A program made the translations under genes and the position numbers. Under the pieces are notes generated by a model that worked only from the letters and a program-made list of their open reading frames with translations, was not told the DNA's origin and did no database searches. A stretch of 64,000 nucleotides of DNA from Colocasia esculenta (Eukaryota; Streptophyta; Magnoliopsida; Alismatales; Araceae), in assembly GCA_014218235.1 (NCBI GenBank), contig CM024753.1:183124348-183188347 (forward strand). Reading direction: 5' to 3'. Positions 43,321 through 54,631 of the stretch are shown here, piece after piece (position 1 is the first letter of the stretch; each line of letters starts with the position of its first letter).

Positions 43321-43774
43321 GTTTCATATCATTTTTGACCCACCTTAAGTTAATCTCCCTTTAAATCAAATAAATAAATGAAAATATTAATTTAATTCAC
43401 ATAATCATAATTTAAATAAATAATTAATTAAAATAATTAAATCAATGACTTTAAAATAGCCAAAAAAAATAAGAAAATAAATTTAAAAAATCAATAAAAT
43501 GAAATAAATATCAAAAATTTTAAAAAAAAATAAATGGCATGCTTGCAACTTTGTTTTCTTTTATGTACAACTCATTTCATTCAATTGTGAGTCTCTTCTA
43601 TTTCAAAAGATTGTCTGATGGTTAATCAAGGGTATTTAGCTTTTGTGCTGATATAATTAACACTAACCGAGGTTAGTGGGGGAAGTCAAACGAACTAAAT
43701 AAGACTATGTCCATGTAAATAAATAAAAGTCAAATATAAAAGATATAATTTTAAAAAAATGGTTCTCACAGAGA

Positions 43775-43792
43775 TGGCGACTCCACTAGGGA
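43775..43792 (+). other. Primer-binding site of element A
   Basis: TGGCGACTCCACTAGGGA lies 4 bp after the LTR end. The near-identical TGGCGACTCCACTGGGGA is the tRNA-Arg-type PBS familiar from Tat/Ogre retrotransposons. Confidence 0.8.
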
Positions 43793-43880
43793 CCTCCCTT
43801 CCCTTCATCTCTCTATCAGACAACACCCTAACAATAAGATGTACTCACATTATAATTTTTGTGCAGGTCATAACTCTGCA

Positions 43881-44639
43881 ATGGCGGCTACTGCTCATAC
43901 TCCGGGCGTGTTCTTAGGCCCACTTGTGGTCCAGGACCACATAAGGAATGCCTACCTCACTACACCAACCAGGTTTGGAGATTTTCCCCCGGTGGTGGAG
44001 TCTCCATACTTCCTAGGCGTGATACCGGCCGTACTACCTACTACTGCCAAGGCCCATGAAGCAAAACAAACACAAGAAGAGTCTCAAGCTCATGAGGCTA
44101 ACCTAATAAAGATGTTCACAACTTATGCCGTCAACTTTGTCAATGCTTCAACTGCTGGAAAGAACAAAAGCCGCAAGCCTAAAAGAAAGCCCACGACACG
44201 TGACATTTCAAGTTCTGGCAAGACTGTCTAAGTTGGCGATCTCCAGATCCGCCTGGACGGTAGTAAGACCCTAATGATACCGGAGCGGCATGTAGCTACT
44301 GTACCAGTAAGGAATAGTTTCGGCATACTACCTAAAGTGCGGCAGGACAAGCCAAGTTTCAAGGTGAAAAGTATGAAGAAGCAATGGACGAAAGCTGAAA
44401 CCAAGAACAATCAATTTAACAAAGCTAGCTTCAAAAAATACAAAGTTAATGCTAAAAAAGATGAGATATATAGCCCGCCTCGTGTTAAATGGGTGTGTGT
44501 CACTAAAGAAGAAGCCCAAGAACTCCGAAGGACAAGGGCCCTAAAATCTCTTGTAGGGCGGAAAAATACAAGAGCAGTCATGAAGCAAGACCCAACAAAG
44601 TGGCAAACTTTCAGAAGAAGAAATGTCCCAAACAGATAA
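43881..44639 (+). pseudogene. Element A ORF1 (upstream of gag), one in-frame stop
   Basis: The frame starts MAATAHTPGVFLGPLVVQDH and runs to a single TAA at 44229-44231. It then continues in the same frame with VGDLQIRLDGSKTLMIPERH to 44639. The protein is basic and has no known catalytic domain. Tat/Ogre elements often have an extra ORF before gag. The second half (LQIRLDG...PERH; SPPRVKWVCVTKEEAQELRR) is matched by degenerate minus-strand sequence in element B (63540-63810), so both elements had this ORF. Confidence 0.65.
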
Positions 44640-44691
44640 AGGGAACTTTCCCAAGAGTCTCGAACTAAAGAATGCACTCCTTCTTTACCGG

Positions 44692-44896
44692 CATGGATGG
44701 CAAAATCGGCCGACTCCGCCCCGAGTCGGCCGACTCGGAGCGGAATCGGCCCATGCCGACCCGACTTGGGGGGGGGGGGGGAACACCCACCCACCCATGG
44801 GACTAGGTGTGCAATCTCCACTGCACGACTCAGCCCGACTCGGGTCGGGATCGGCTGGGGCCAACCCAGCCACCCGACCCGACTCTGCCATCCTTG
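44692..44896. mobile_element. Non-autonomous relative of the intact hAT, TSD tttaccgg
   Basis: The 205-bp element has ends CATGGATGGCAAAATCG and (complement) CAAGGATGGCAGAGTCGGG. The perfect 8-bp repeat tttaccgg flanks it (44684-44691, 44897-44904). Its ends match those of the autonomous copy at 32256-37100, while its internal words are CCGACTC/GAGTCGG. It interrupts the ORF1-gag region of element A. Confidence 0.94.
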
Positions 44897-45083
44897 TTTA
44901 CCGGTTGATTTGCAAAGAAGATCTAAAAGGAAAGGGGTATATTAAGAAAGAAGACAAGCAAGCTCGGAGACAGGGCAAAATTTCAAGTCAAAAGAACACA
45001 AAAAGGATGATGATATCCCTAGAAGATCAGTTTTCCAAAGCCTGGGTGTCACTGTACGCCCTAGGCAGAAGAAGAGAAGAACA

Positions 45084-46867
45084 GTGCAGATTACTGAAGA
45101 AGGCATGCGAATATACACATGCTATGCCTCTAACATTAACAACCAAAATTTGCCTATAACAGCTGACCAGGTAGAAACTTCAAATATGGAACAGCACCCC
45201 ATGATAACCAATCGCAGAAGAGAGCAAGCTCGAGCCTGGCTTGATAAGGTAAATGGGGAGGTGGACTTACCTCCTCAGAATGAAGGAGGCATGGCGGCTG
45301 CCAACATTGCCACTACATCAAATCATCCAATCCCCCTAGATCAGGGTCGACCTGTTGAAAGCCCAAATATAGTGGCACCTTCACCCTCTTTCAATCTAGA
45401 AATGGTGATGTAAGAAAATCAGAAGTTAAAGACTATGCTAGAAAACCTTATGCAACAATTGGGAATGGTGGCTCCACCGCCACCACAACCATCACCACCA
45501 TTACAGCCTGCACAACCACCACAACAGTTGTTGCAGTCTCAGCAACCTCAACAAGCAAGCTAGCCAGCATTGCCTATGGTGGTACCCCAGGTTGGAAATG
45601 TGTTACCAAGCACACCTCGTGCAGAATTTGCGACTAGACAACCAATTGAAAATCCAAATTCAAGCCATGAGGAAACTCAAGAGATGCATGTGACCGAACA
45701 AAGGCATGATGTACCACAAGTAAATACTTCATTCGAAGGAACAATGGTCTCTTAGAGGGCCATGATTGAGCAAATAATTGAAGCAAAGATGGCTGAGCAG
45801 AACGAGGGGTCTGCCACCTATGACCTGTATAGGGTACCATACCCTGTACACCATCTCTTCAAAAAGCTCCCAACAGAACACCCACAGGTCTCTAAATTCT
45901 CAAATTCAATGGGAATGGGTCACCTCATGAACATATAGCTCATTACACGAGCATCATGGGAGAACTGGCAACTGAAGAGTCATACCTTTTGAGGTACTTT
46001 TCAACATCACTTACTGGGCCAACCTTCCAATGGTATGTCTGACTGAAGCCCGACTGAATAGTTGGTTGGGAAGATATGCAAAGGAAATTCTTTGAACGCT
46101 TCAGAGTGACAGAAAGAAGAGTCACTTTAGCAGAACTCATATCCTTAAAGCAAAATAAAAATGAGTCTGCTCTGGACTTCATCAAAAGATGGCGTGACAT
46201 GAGCATGAAATGTGAGCAACCACCAGCACATGAAGATGCGGTGAAACTATGTCAAAGAAGTCTGAAGCCAAAAATCAAGGAAAAGCTCATAGGGGCTAAT
46301 ATCCGGACATTTGAACATCTCAACAACACAGTGGCAGAGATAGAAATCTTCTTTGTCGAAAATCCCACTACTTTATATGGAAGGGGTAAACCTCCTAAAG
46401 ACGAAAGCACCAGGTCACGAGAAGTAACTACCGTGGACTTTTCGGCAACCCTGGGGAAAGCTAGGGGCAAGGGAGATATCTCCGCCTCTTCAAATTCAAA
46501 GAAAGAAGAAAGGAGAACAACCCCCACCCTAAGTGAGAGGCTTAACCCTCCTTATTCATTTACCAGGGAGCACACAAGAGAGTTGTTAGACATATGTCTC
46601 CAAGAGAATCTCATGACACTCCCAAAGCCCAAGCGGCCAGAAGAAGCAGCAATGGTGGACAAGCCCAATTATTACCCATATCATCGCGTGCTGGGTCACA
46701 CTTTAGAAAATTGCTATCTGTTCAAAAATCGAGTAGAAAAGCTAATCCAAGCAGGAGTTATAGATATGGGGGAATACATGGTAAACCCACCAAAGCCACA
46801 CCAACAACCAAAATTCACGTTCTCTGCCAATGTGATCCATGTTATGGCCCAAGCTAGGTCCCAATGA
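45084..46867 (+). pseudogene. Element A gag remnant
   Basis: Frames at 45084-45413, 45570-45755 and 46076-46867 share a Gln/Pro-rich linker. The last holds the retrotransposon gag core (FFERFRVTERRVTLAELISL, SALDFIKRWRDMSMKCEQPP) and a YPYHRVLGHTLENCYLFKN motif. In Tat gag this motif normally begins CPYH, so the first Cys is lost here. Several stops and frameshifts fall between 45755 and 46076. The sequence resembles the minus-strand gag of element B (61850-62314). Confidence 0.82.
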
Positions 46868-47104
46868 AGGCCAAGCACAAATGGCGCAGGCAGGTGTTGA
46901 CACGGGAAAGAATATCACTTTGACATATCATTTGATTTTGGATGGCTCATTTCATTTTATCTGGTTCATGTATTCATTTCATTTGGGTATTCATTTATTT
47001 CACATGCTTTGATTTGTGTATTTTGATTTGCGGGGCGTGCCAGTCTGTCTAACAGACAGAAGAAAGAGTCCGCGCAATGCGGAGAAGGTATTTTTGGGTG
47101 TCCA

Positions 47105-47240
47105 TGGAACGGACGGGTATGATGTCCGTGGAACGGACGGGTATGATGTCCGTGGAACGGACGGGTATGATGTCCGAGGAACGGACGGGTATGATGCCCG
47201 TGGAACGGACGGGTATGATGTCCGTGGAACGGACGGGGAT
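47105..47240. repeat. 24-bp tandem repeat in LTR (about 5.6 units)
   Basis: Units are of the form ggaacggacgggtatgatgt plus ccgt. The 24-bp period keeps an open frame on both strands, giving false repetitive ORFs. The solo LTR at 30779 has a single, unexpanded counterpart near 30900. Confidence 0.92.
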
Positions 47241-48459
47241 GCCCGTGTGACGGGCGACTAGGGTTGTCCATGAAATGGACGGGGATGCCCGTGTGACGGG
47301 CGACTAGGGTGCGCCGTTTTTTATCTGAACTCCTTGAGTCCCGTATCTATACTCATTAGGTGATTGAGGTAGCATGTGCTGGACCTCTGTCTCCATCGAC
47401 CGGAGTCGATGTTACATTTACATCGAGTTAAGACTCTTGGTGTTATTTAACACCAGTTTTAACCTGAATACCATTCATAGCAAAGGGGATGAGAAAATAC
47501 ACACTTTTTTAGAAAATCCTGGTCATGATGTATCATTTTTCTTTTGGTTATTTTTTGAAATACTTTTGCTTTGAGTGTTTCATTTTGAAAAGACTGCCCT
47601 TTGTGGAGTCCGAGATATGACTTTTAAGAAGGGAACGGGTATATTTCCGTGAACCCATTTGGGGTCTCCCTCCTCTCCTTTTTTTTTGAGAAAGATGTTG
47701 TTTGAAGGTTTTATTTTGGAAAACCTGAGGATTATTATTGCAGACAGGCATATACCCGTGCATTTGATTCTGAACTTGGGGGAAGTTGTGATTCAAAGTA
47801 GCACTTCTGTATTAGAAGAGTTGCTACATTAATTCTTTTATAACATCCTTCTTTTAAATGAAGTCTGAATTGAGGCAAAATTTCCTTTCTCCTCGTTCAT
47901 CGTTTCATTCGTTCATCATTCATTTTTTTTACTTGTATGAGTATGATTTTTGGAGAATGTATGCACATATCTCCGTGGACGTTCTTGTCAACTTGAAGTT
48001 CCTTTCGAGAAACTGTCCATATGAACACAATTCTTGTGAGTATGCATCATGCTGCTCTTTGGAGTAACTGAGCGCAGTTCGGGTCCTATCACAGTTCGGG
48101 TCCTGTCACAGTTCAGGTCCTGTCCCCTTTTTCTTTGGATGTGTGTATATCATCACAATTTTTATAATTTTATTTTAGCAGAGTTTCCGCTTATGCGGAA
48201 TGCTCTCACGGAGATATATTCATATGAACATGTACTTATATCCATGTGTCCTCAGAGAATCTTTGCCCGGAGGGAATTTGCCCTCAAAAAGGTATGTGTA
48301 TATGATCATAAATTTGCAGTTTACGCATATTTTCTCACCGGCATTCCTATTTGAATGGAGTATCCGGCAAAAGGTACCATCTGCATATGCAGAATCCTTT
48401 TTGAGAGGCATACGCATATAATTGCGGATTTATGATTATATAGACATGTCCGTAGTCGG

Positions 48460-48915
48460 AGACTCCATTTGGGCAGAGTTTCCTCTTGGGAACACATGTA
48501 TATAAATACAAAGTTTGTGATTATATTGATATGTTTTTAGAGGGAAAACTCTGACATGGGCAGAGCTTCCTTTCAAGTAACAAGTGTGTATAGGCACAAA
48601 TTTGAATTTTATAGGTATGTTCTTAGGCGGAATCTCTACTTGGGCAGAGTTTCCTCTAGGAAACATACATATAAAAATACCAATTTGTGAATATACAAAC
48701 ATGTTCTTGGGTAGAATCTTCCCTTGGGCAGAATCTCCTCTAAGAAACATATAAATATAAACACAGATTTGAAATTTATAGATATGTTCTTAGGTTGAAT
48801 CTCCACTTGGGCAGAGTTTCCTCTAAGAAACACATATATAAATACGAATCTGTGAATATATGAATATATTCTCGAGCAGAATCTCCACTTGGGCAGAGTC
48901 TCCTCTAAGAAACAT
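48460..48915. repeat. Diverged ~110-bp repeats (cttgggcagagtttcctct)
   Basis: The words cttgggcagagtttcctct and gaaacatatatataaatac recur at about 48470, 48560, 48640, 48725, 48810 and 48890. Similar units are in the solo LTR at about 31385-31500. Confidence 0.8.
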
Positions 48916-49291
48916 ATGCATATAGCACAAACACACCATCCCGGAGAGTTTAAAACTCGATGGGAGGTGGCATGAATAACAAAGGTATCTAAAATACCAT
49001 ATGTCCAAAATGGACGGTATTTAGAACCTATAGCCCGTGAGGGCCAGTGCCGCTATTGCGGACTTTTAGCCGATGAAGTTTGCCGATGCCGCATACGGAT
49101 AACCTCTCAACACTCGGGGGAAGAAGATTTGGTACCTTCACTCACACAAGAAATGAGATTGAGAGAGAGACGGGAGACTTTTGGAAATTTTCTATTCTTT
49201 CAGAATTTCAGAAAAGAGGGGGGCAGCAATTTCTCCAAGGAGCCGGCATCTCCCCGGGGCCGACCCTTTGAAATGGGGGGATGGGGTGCCT

Positions 49292-49300
49292 TTTTATAGG
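49292..49300 (-). promoter_or_regulatory. TATA box of element B LTR
   Basis: The complement reads CCTATAAAAAGGCACC, immediately downstream (minus strand) of the CCGATGGG array. Confidence 0.6.
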
Positions 49301-49341
49301 GGAAGGCCCCCCCCCCCTTACATGCGTGGGAGTGGGGGTTT

Positions 49342-49935
49342 AAACCGATGAGAGTTCCATCGGTTAGAGGGAAAATTCCCTCTAACCGATGAGACTCTCA
49401 TCGGTTAAAGAAAAAAACTCCTCTAACCGATGAGACTCCCATCGGTTAGAGGGTTAAAAGCCCTCTAACCGATGGGGGTACCATCGGTTAGGGCTTTTCC
49501 TTTTTTTTATTTTCTGTTTTCTATATTTTTTTTATTTTTTTGTTTTTTCTGTTTTCTGTATTTTTCTGTCTTTCTGTGTGTTTTTTTTTTTCTTTATTTT
49601 TCTGTTTTCTGTTTTTTTATGTTTTATGTTTTTTTTTTAAAGGGGATTCCCCTTAACCGATGGAGGTTTCATCGGTTAGAGGGGAATTTCCCCTTAACCG
49701 ATGGAACTCCCATCGGTTAGAGGGGAAGACTCCCCTAACCGATGGCACTTCCATCGGTTGAAGGGGAATTTCCCCTCAACCGATGGAACTCCCATCGGTT
49801 GAAGGGAAAAATCCCCTTAACCGATGGTAGTCCCATCGGTTAGGGGATTTAAAGGGGGATTTCCCCTCAACCGATGGTGCTTCCATCGGTTTGGGGAAAT
49901 AATCCCCTTAACCGATGGTAGCCCCATCGGTTAAG
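49342..49935. repeat. Array of CTAACCGATGG/CCATCGGTTAG inverted units in U3
   Basis: More than 15 half-sites alternate in opposite directions with 5-15 bp spacers, broken by a T-rich insert at 49497-49640. Homologous to 37104-37436. Confidence 0.92.
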
Positions 49936-49958
49936 GGGTTAAAATTTTTTGTCCACAA

Positions 49959-49970
49959 ATGCCCCCCACG
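49959..49970 (-). other. Polypurine tract of element B
   Basis: The complement GTGGGGGGCATT directly abuts the TG end of the 3' LTR. Confidence 0.75.
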
Positions 49971-51650
49971 GGAAGTGCGCCGACGCCGAAGGCGGAGGGG
50001 GACGTCCCGTGCGTTCTTCGAGCCGTGCTTCTGATCTTCATGACTTGACAATAAACTTGAATCGGAAAGTTGTAGCCACAGTTGACACACTTCAGCACTT
50101 GCACTGTGAAGTCGACAACCTCGGACAACGATCGACTTTGTCATGCTTCTTGTTCTGAGCGATCAGCTCCGCTTCCTTGGATTTACTTAAAACTGACCTT
50201 AGGCTTTCTTTGCCTGGGTCTTTGCCTTCTGGATTTTATCTCAGAGATTTTTCCTTTCTGGCTTGAGGATTCAATTGGTGAGACTCGTCTTTCTGACTTT
50301 GCTCAACAACTTGATTTGAGAGAGATTTTTTTTGACTTGTGATTCTGACTTGATTCGCAGTTGGATCCGATATCACTTTCCTGAGCTTTGCAGTTGGATC
50401 CGATATCACTTTCCTGAGCTTTGCCTTTTTGGCATTTGCTTGTATTGGATTTGACATCTTTTTCTTGAATCTTGTCTTCTTGGCTTTGTCCGAGATTTGG
50501 CATGGTATTCGGTACTGAGGCTAACCTTCTTGGTTTTGCGGCTATCTTTCTTCTTCCCTTTTTTTTGTATCTGTTTTGAATTCTCAACCATCCTTGCTCC
50601 GGAAGTTGTTGGAGACAGGAATGGTGAAACTCATTTGAATATTTCCTCTTCTTCCAGACTCAAGAGAGCTGGAAAAAGGAGTGTGGCGGATTCCGCCTTA
50701 TCTGGCGGTGACTTTCTTTTCTTTTCTTTTCTTCTCTCATCATTGTCATTCATGACTTTTCTTTTTGATTTATCACTTATCCCTTTTTTTTTTGACTTAT
50801 CTACCTCAGATGACGAGACAGATGAGGAAAAGTGCTGGTCCGATTGCTTTGGGCGGCCATGCCTCTTTGCCTGGAGGTTCTCCTTTCCTTTGTGGAGTGG
50901 AGCGTGAGAATTCCTCACAGGCAGTTGTCGATTTTATGCCTGAGATTGATGATAATGAACCATCATTTGACTGTCTGTTTTCTTGAGATAGCCGTAACGG
51001 ATGACGGTGCCTCTGCATTTGCTGAGCTGAGAGTCTCGACAGAACAATATTCTTTTGCTCCTGTCGGGGCTTGTATCTCAATGCCTGCCAAGGAATATTC
51101 TGCCATGGAATCAACTCCCGCAGGTGACTTCCTTTACTGAGCTCATATACAGTCTTTAAAGATGATATTTTCTTTTCTGATATTGACTTTCTTTCCTTGT
51201 ATTCAGGTGACCAGGTCTTCTGTGATCAACTCTTCTCTGGGGGATGATGGATTCATATTCTGTATCTGTGGCCAATCTTCTCTTTCTACTTTTGGGGAGA
51301 TACAGGGAGCCCATTTTTGGAGTTTCAAGCTTATTCTGCCTTTCAAGTAGGCGATGCTGCGAGTAACGATGGTGTTGAGCATGGTTGTCGGGAAGGAGAA
51401 CATTGCCCGGTTGGAATGCGAGCTTGATGAAGAGAGGTCTTCTTTGAATCAGGAGGCCAGAGATGAGGCCAAAGATTCTGAAGAAGAAACTGCCTATGTA
51501 AGAAACGGAAGGAACTTCCGCCAGTTGACAGCCTCCAAAGCTAAGGAAGTTGAACAGCTGAAGAGGAAAAAGCCTTCCTGCCTTTGCTTTTCAGTATGAC
51601 ATTTATATGCCGAGCTCATTGTCTTGCTTCTTTTTTTTTCTTTGTTCGAC
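49971..51650 (+). other. Possible degenerate antisense gene of element B
   Basis: Between pol and the 3' LTR, the plus strand (opposite to pol) has gene-like blocks. 50800-50990 encodes MRKSAGPIALGGHASLPGGS. 51000-51140 encodes EYSAMESTPAGDFLY. A ttccttgtattcag acceptor-like site precedes 51207, and 51354-51590 encodes a charged, coiled-coil-like stretch (ENIARLECELDEERSSLNQE). Tat-lineage elements such as maize Grande are known to carry antisense ORFs here. No frame is long or intact and the product is not recognised. Confidence 0.35.
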
Positions 51651-51699
51651 CTTTACATAGCAATCGCCACTCTTTGTATATTTGTACGGAGAGTAACTT

Positions 51700-52830
51700 G
51701 TGACTTTGTAAATACAAGGTGAAGGATAATGAAGATCCTCCTTTTCATTTTCCTCCACCCCTTTTTTTTCTTTTTCCTTTTTTTTTTCTTTTTTTTTTTC
51801 ACATTACCAATCCCAGTGCCCTCTCGGGTTTTCACTAAGACTGGCCCCCTTTAGCTTTTTCCAACGTGCCCTTTCGGGTTTTCACGTTGAGGGGTTACCC
51901 ATTTTTGCCTGAAGCGCCTTTTCAGGTTTTCACCTCAGCCGGATTTTTGATCTTTTTACCCTCAAGCATACAGTGAGCCGTATACTTAAGTCCATCGGGG
52001 TATCTCTACTTTTTAACCCCCTTCTTTTTTTTGACTTGACTATTGAGTACTTGACTGATTTGGATGATTAAACGGCCAGGGATTTGGCTGTGGAGCGAAA
52101 TTTGAATCTGGCCAATGATTGGAAATTTGGATTTGGAATTTGGACCTGGATATGGATTTGGGTTTGAACATAAGTATACTGGCTTATTTCTGTGGTATTT
52201 TGGATTTGGGTTTGGATATGAGCATGAGATTCGGGTATGATTTGGCCCTGGACTTGGGTTTGAATAGGTTCTGGAATGGTGTTTATTGTTTTGGCTTTGG
52301 GATTTGAATTTCACCCCTCCTTGATGGCTTGGTGCCGGGATGAGGGGTTTGCACTTGGATTTGAATGGCTGGAGAGGAAGAAGCCTTCCTGCCTTTGTTT
52401 CAAAGCATAAACACTTGCATATTGGGCTTATTGCCTTGATCTCCTTTCTATTTTGCATGTGGTATCTGTCACCCTTTGTAAGTTTGTGATGTGGTGACTT
52501 ATAGCTTTGTGGATGTATGAATGAAGGACTGAGGAATCCTCCTTTTCATTTTTTTTCTCTTTTTTTTTTTCTTCTTTTTTTTTTCACATTACCAGCCTTA
52601 GCGCCCTTTCGGGTTTTCACCAAGACTGGCCCCCTTTTGCTTTTTCCAATGCGCCCTTTCGGGTTTTCGCGTTGAGGGGTTGCCCATTTTTGCCTGAAGC
52701 GCCCTTTTGGGTTTTCACCTCAGCCGGATTTTTTGATCTTTTTACCCTCAAGCATACAGTGAATTGTATACTTGAGTCCATCGGGGTATCTCTATTTTTA
52801 ACCCCTTTTCTTTTTTTTTTTGACCTGACT
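51700..52830. repeat. ~750-bp tandem duplication with ccctttcgggttttcac boxes
   Basis: 51700-52060 and 52455-52830 match closely (poly-T, then three gccctttcgggttttcac-type boxes, the tcagccggatttt block, cctcaagcatacagtga, tccatcggggtatctct). A stretch rich in tggatttggatttgg words lies between them. Confidence 0.85.
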
Positions 52831-53379
52831 GGTGAGTGCTCGACTGGTTTGGGTAGTTGAATGGATGGTGGTCTGATTGTGGGATGGGTGGTGACGTGGG
52901 ATGTGGAATGGATGATGGTCTAATTGTGGAAGGGGTGGTGGTCTGGGATGTGGAATGGATGATGGTCTGATTGTGGAAGGGGTGGTAGTCTGGGATGTGG
53001 AATGGATGATGGCTGATCGTGGAATGGGTGGTGGTGGATTTAGGTTTGAGCGTGAATACATTGGCTTACCTTTGTGGTATTTTGAATTTGAATTTGGATA
53101 TGGGTATGAGATTTGAGTTTATTTGGTTTCAAGTTTTTAGTTTTGGGTATTGGTATGGACTTTGGCATGAAGTTTGGGTTTGGGTTTGGGGTTTTAGGTT
53201 TGAATTTCGCCCATCCCTGATGGCTTAGGGCAGAGATAAGGGATTTGCATTTGGATTTGTATTAGAGTTGAGATTGGGTTTGTTTTTAGATTTGGATATG
53301 GACATGTCAGTTTATCTTTGTGATATTCTGGATGGAATATGAGATTTTGATTTTGCTTTTGGATGTAGGATTTAGGTTG

Positions 53380-53571
53380 ATTTGGTTCTGGACTTAGTTT
53401 TGGTTTTTTATTTTGATTTTGGTTTTGGTTTTGATTTTGATTTTGGTTTTGGTTTTGGTTTTGATTTTGATTTTGGTTTTGGTTTTGATTTTGATTTTGG
53501 TTTTTGTTTTGGTTTTGGTTTTGGTTTTAGTTTTGGTTTTGGTTTTGGTTTTTTTTGTTGTTTTTTTTTTT

Positions 53572-53610
<39 letters not shown>

Positions 53611-53612
53611 GT
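53380..53612. repeat. GGTTTT/GATTTT microsatellite and T tract
   Basis: About 160 bp of ggttttgattttgattttgg units end in a T-rich run (about 53551-53609). All long frames here are artefacts of the repeat. Confidence 0.96.
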
Positions 53613-53734
53613 TATGGAATTTCGGACTTCTATTTGGTTCAGTCTACCTTGATGGTTTGTGGCTATATTTGGAATTGTATTTGAATATGAGTTGCCTTGA
53701 TGGCCTTGGGATATGAACTTGGAACTTGATGTCA

Positions 53735-54480
53735 CCTACCATAATGGTTTGCTGGTGGGACTTTGGTTTTAGGGTAGCCTACCTTTATGGTTTGCTGGTT
53801 ATGAGTTTGGAACTTGGATTTGGCATAGCCTACCTTGATGGTTTGTTGGCTATGGATTTGGTATTTTGGATTTGACATAGCCTACCTTTTTGGTTTGCTG
53901 GCTATGGTTTTGGTGTTTTGGATTTGACATAGCCTACCTTTTTGGTTTGCTGGCTATGGTTTTGGATATGGATTTGGCATAGCCTACCTTTTTGGTTTGT
54001 TGGCTATGGTTTTGGTATTTTGGATTTGACATAGCCTACCTTTTTGGTTTGTTGGCTATGTTTTGGATATTTTGGATTTGACATAGCCTACCTTTTTGGT
54101 TTGCTGGCTATGGTTTTGGTATTTTGGATTTGACATAGCCTACCTTTTTGGTTTGCTGGCTATGGTTTTGGTATTTGGATTTGATATAGCCTACCTTTGT
54201 GGTTTGTTGGCTATGGTTTTGGTATTTTGGATTTTGACATAGCCTACCTTTTTGGTTTGCTGGCTATGGTTTTGATATTTGGATTTGGCATAGCCTACCT
54301 TTTTGGTTTGCTGGCTATGGTTTTGAGATTTTGGATTTGACATAGCCTACCTTTGTGGTTTGCTGGCTATGGTTTTGGTATTTGGATTTGGCATAGCCTA
54401 CCTTTTTGGTTTGTTGGCTATGGTTTTGGATATGGATTTGGCATAGCCTACCTTTTTGGTTTGTTGGCTATGGTCAAGAT
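53735..54480. repeat. ~48-bp minisatellite, about 14-15 units
   Basis: Each unit contains catagcctacctttttggtttgctggctatggttttgg in 20-base-scale variants, with 45-52-bp spacing. It lies in the region downstream of the element B pol genes. Confidence 0.93.
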
Positions 54481-54631
54481 TTGATTTGGGTTTGTACATG
54501 GAATACCCTTGGCTTTCATGCTCGGTAGGGAGTGAAAAGTTTGGGGTGTATAACGGACAGGTGGAAGTTTTGATTCCTTTGCCCCTATCTGTTGCAAACT
54601 TCATTTCATTGTTTTTCATTCTCTTTCGGCT

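Larger units (their letters stand above)
40300..43770 (+). mobile_element. 5' LTR of Tat-lineage element A (left border uncertain)
   Basis: The right border is fixed by GGTTCTCACA at 43761-43770, followed by a primer-binding site. An 18-bp tandem repeat (40907-40996) directly precedes a TATA box at 41011, as expected for U3. Two hAT elements are nested in it (41343-41782 and 42002-43320). I could not find the 5' TG border or target duplication. The C/G-rich 40300-40870 part could be U3 or older DNA, and the frames there look like composition artefacts. Confidence 0.55.
43771..46894 (+). mobile_element. Internal region of Tat-lineage element A, interrupted by element B
   Basis: After the LTR end and PBS come an ORF1 (43881-44639), a hAT MITE (44692-44896) and a gag remnant (45084-46867). 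At 46895 the internal sequence stops at the LTR of element B on the opposite strand. The pol region and 3' LTR of A must lie beyond the right end of B, outside the window. Confidence 0.8.
46895..49958 (-). mobile_element. 3' LTR of element B
   Basis: On the minus strand it starts TGTGGACAAAAAATTTTAAC at 49958 and ends CCCGTGTCAACA at 46895 (3,064 bp). It is preceded by the purine tract GTGGGGGGCATT (49959-49970), typical for this lineage. U3 holds the CCGATGGG array and a TATA box. R/U5 is long (about 2.4 kb) and carries GGGCAGAGTTTCCTCTxxGAAACATA-type repeats (48470-48915) and a 24-bp tandem repeat. Confidence 0.88.

Noticed and set aside
46966..47271. Perfect 8-residue repeat protein (HGHHTRPF / GTDGYDVR)
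   Set aside because: A 24-bp tandem repeat in an LTR gives open frames on both strands; no start context or homology.
49342..49935. CRISPR-like regularly spaced repeats
   Set aside because: Units alternate in orientation, spacers are degenerate, no cas genes, and the DNA is a plant LTR.
53382..53735. Phe/Gly and Lys/Thr low-complexity frames
   Set aside because: Translation of the GGTTTT microsatellite and T tract.
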